DNA of 6,970 nucleotides, from the NCBI GenBank assembly GCA_011391285.1, contig JAABQU010000017.1, forward strand, positions 1 through 6,970. The letters are read 5' to 3'. The notes beneath the pieces are model-generated. The model saw nothing but the letters and a program-made list of their open reading frames with translations. It made no database searches and was not told where the DNA came from. This DNA is from Thiobacillus sp. GTDB taxonomy: Bacteria > Pseudomonadota > Gammaproteobacteria > Burkholderiales > Thiobacillaceae. Each line of letters begins with the position of its first letter. The first letter of the stretch is position 1. Below, piece by piece: positions 5,988-6,970 of the stretch. Both the position numbers and the translations under genes were made by a program.

Positions 5988-6970
5988 GCAGCACCGACGT
6001 ACGTCGTGATGAAACACCAACGCGCAAATTGCACCGTCCGGATGAGCGCAACCCCGAGCTGCGCAGCCGTGTCGCCGACGAATACCGCTGGGGCTTCGTC
6101 ACCGACATCGAGCAGGAGACGGTGCCCAAGGGGCTGAACGAAGACGTCATCCGGCTGATCTCGGCGAAGAAGAGCGAGCCCGAATTCATGCTCGAATGGC
6201 GGCTGCAGGCCTACCGCCACTGGCTGACGCTCACCGAGCCGACCTGGTCGTCGGTGCACCATCCGCCCATCGACTACCAGGCCATCCACTACTATGCGGC
6301 GCCGAAGACGCGCACGCAGCCGAAGGATTTGTCCGAAGTCGATCCGGAGTTGTTGCGCACCTACGAAAAGCTCGGCATCCCGCTGCAGGAACGCGAAGCG
6401 CTGGCAGGTGTGGCGGTGGACGCGGTATTCGACTCGGTGTCGGTCGCCACCACCTTCAAGGACAAGCTGGAAAGCCTCGGCATCATTTTCTGCTCGTTCT
6501 CCGAAGCGGTGCAGAAGCATCCCGGGCTGGTGCGCGAGTACCTCGGCTCGGTGGTGCCCACCACCGACAACTATTTCGCCACGCTCAACTCGGCGGTGTT
6601 CACCGATGGCTCGTTTGTCTACGTGCCCAAAGGCGTGCGTTGCCCGATGGAGCTGTCGACCTATTTCCGCATCAACGCGAAGAACTCCGGACAGTTCGAG
6701 CGCACCCTCATCATCGCCGATGAAGGCGCGACCGTGAGCTATCTGGAGGGCTGCACCGCGCCGATGCGCGACGAGAACCAGTTGCATGCGGCGGTGGTAG
6801 AACTGGTGGCGCTAAAGGACGCCCGCATCAAGTATTCCACCGTGCAAAACTGGTATCCCGGCGACCGCGAGGGGCGTGGCGGAATCTACAACTTCGTGAC
6901 CAAGCGCGGCGATTGCCGCGGCGACCGCGCGCACATTTCATGGACCCAGGTCGAGACCGGCTCGGCCATC
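5984..6970 (+). CDS. sufB: SufB, Fe-S cluster scaffold subunit (truncated by window end)
   Basis: SufB forms the SufBC2D complex, the cytoplasmic scaffold where Fe-S clusters are built using sulfur from the SufS cysteine desulfurase. The first 329 residues are present of a usual 480 or so, and the frame is open to the last base. Recognisable blocks are [21 protein letters not shown], the hydrophilic-rich middle, [27 protein letters not shown] with C257 (corresponding to the core cysteine that I recall as Cys254 in E. coli SufB), [22 protein letters not shown], and [11 protein letters not shown] at the edge. ATG 5984 has GGAGA 7 bases upstream and overlaps the regulator stop. The remaining suf genes (such as sufC and sufD) are expected beyond the window; this is inference from suf operon order. 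No unusual residue is seen in the visible part. Confidence 0.95.
   Translation, partial: MSSTDVRRDETPTRKLHRPDERNPELRSRVADEYRWGFVTDIEQETVPKGLNEDVIRLISAKKSEPEFMLEWRLQAYRHWLTLTEPTWSSVHHPPIDYQAIHYYAAPKTRTQPKDLSEVDPELLRTYEKLGIPLQEREALAGVAVDAVFDSVSVATTFKDKLESLGIIFCSFSEAVQKHPGLVREYLGSVVPTTDNYFATLNSAVFTDGSFVYVPKGVRCPMELSTYFRINAKNSGQFERTLIIADEGATVSYLEGCTAPMRDENQLHAAVVELVALKDARIKYSTVQNWYPGDREGRGGIYNFVTKRGDCRGDRAHISWTQVETGSAI

Noticed and set aside
5732..6787. Long minus-strand open frame of 351 codons across the regulator and sufB
   Set aside because: It is an antisense shadow of two clearly recognised genes.

Overview
The window has high GC with strongly GC-biased third codon positions. It carries a dissimilatory sulfite reductase alpha subunit (DsrA) gene and a SUF iron-sulfur assembly operon headed by an Rrf2-family regulator. 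Together these suggest a sulfur-oxidising, probably betaproteobacterial, chemolithotroph (Thiobacillus-like). This is inference from gene content and remembered protein resemblance; no search was run.

Layout. Positions 1-254 hold a probable degraded minus-strand gene for a small exported, cupin-like protein with a frameshift, cut by the window start. Positions 255-433 are the upstream region of dsrA and contain a striking IscR-type palindrome (368-392). A complete dsrA lies at 434-1738, but no dsrB follows or precedes it here. After a 174-base gap comes a co-directional set: an exported TPR protein (1913-3721), a small exported beta-rich protein (3778-4122) and a four-helix membrane protein (4127-4537). 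They are spaced 56 and 4 bases apart and look like one cell-envelope unit of unknown function. A universal stress protein gene (4580-5026, minus) converges on them. A C-terminal scrap of methionine sulfoxide reductase msrA lies at 5155-5421. The last part is the start of a SUF operon: an Rrf2-type regulator (5541-5987) overlapping sufB by ATGA (5984 to beyond the window end), with a promoter and an 11-bp tandem repeat upstream.

How the genes fit together. DsrA needs siroheme and [4Fe-4S] clusters, and SUF makes such clusters. The regulator next to sufB keeps three cysteines that in this family bind an Fe-S cluster. The IscR-type site before dsrA would tie expression of this solitary sulfite reductase subunit to Fe-S status rather than only to sulfur supply. 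The main points of interest are the intact solitary dsrA, its IscR-type site, and the exported three-gene module with a CxxCH motif in its TPR protein. The two gene remnants suggest a region that has been rearranged.
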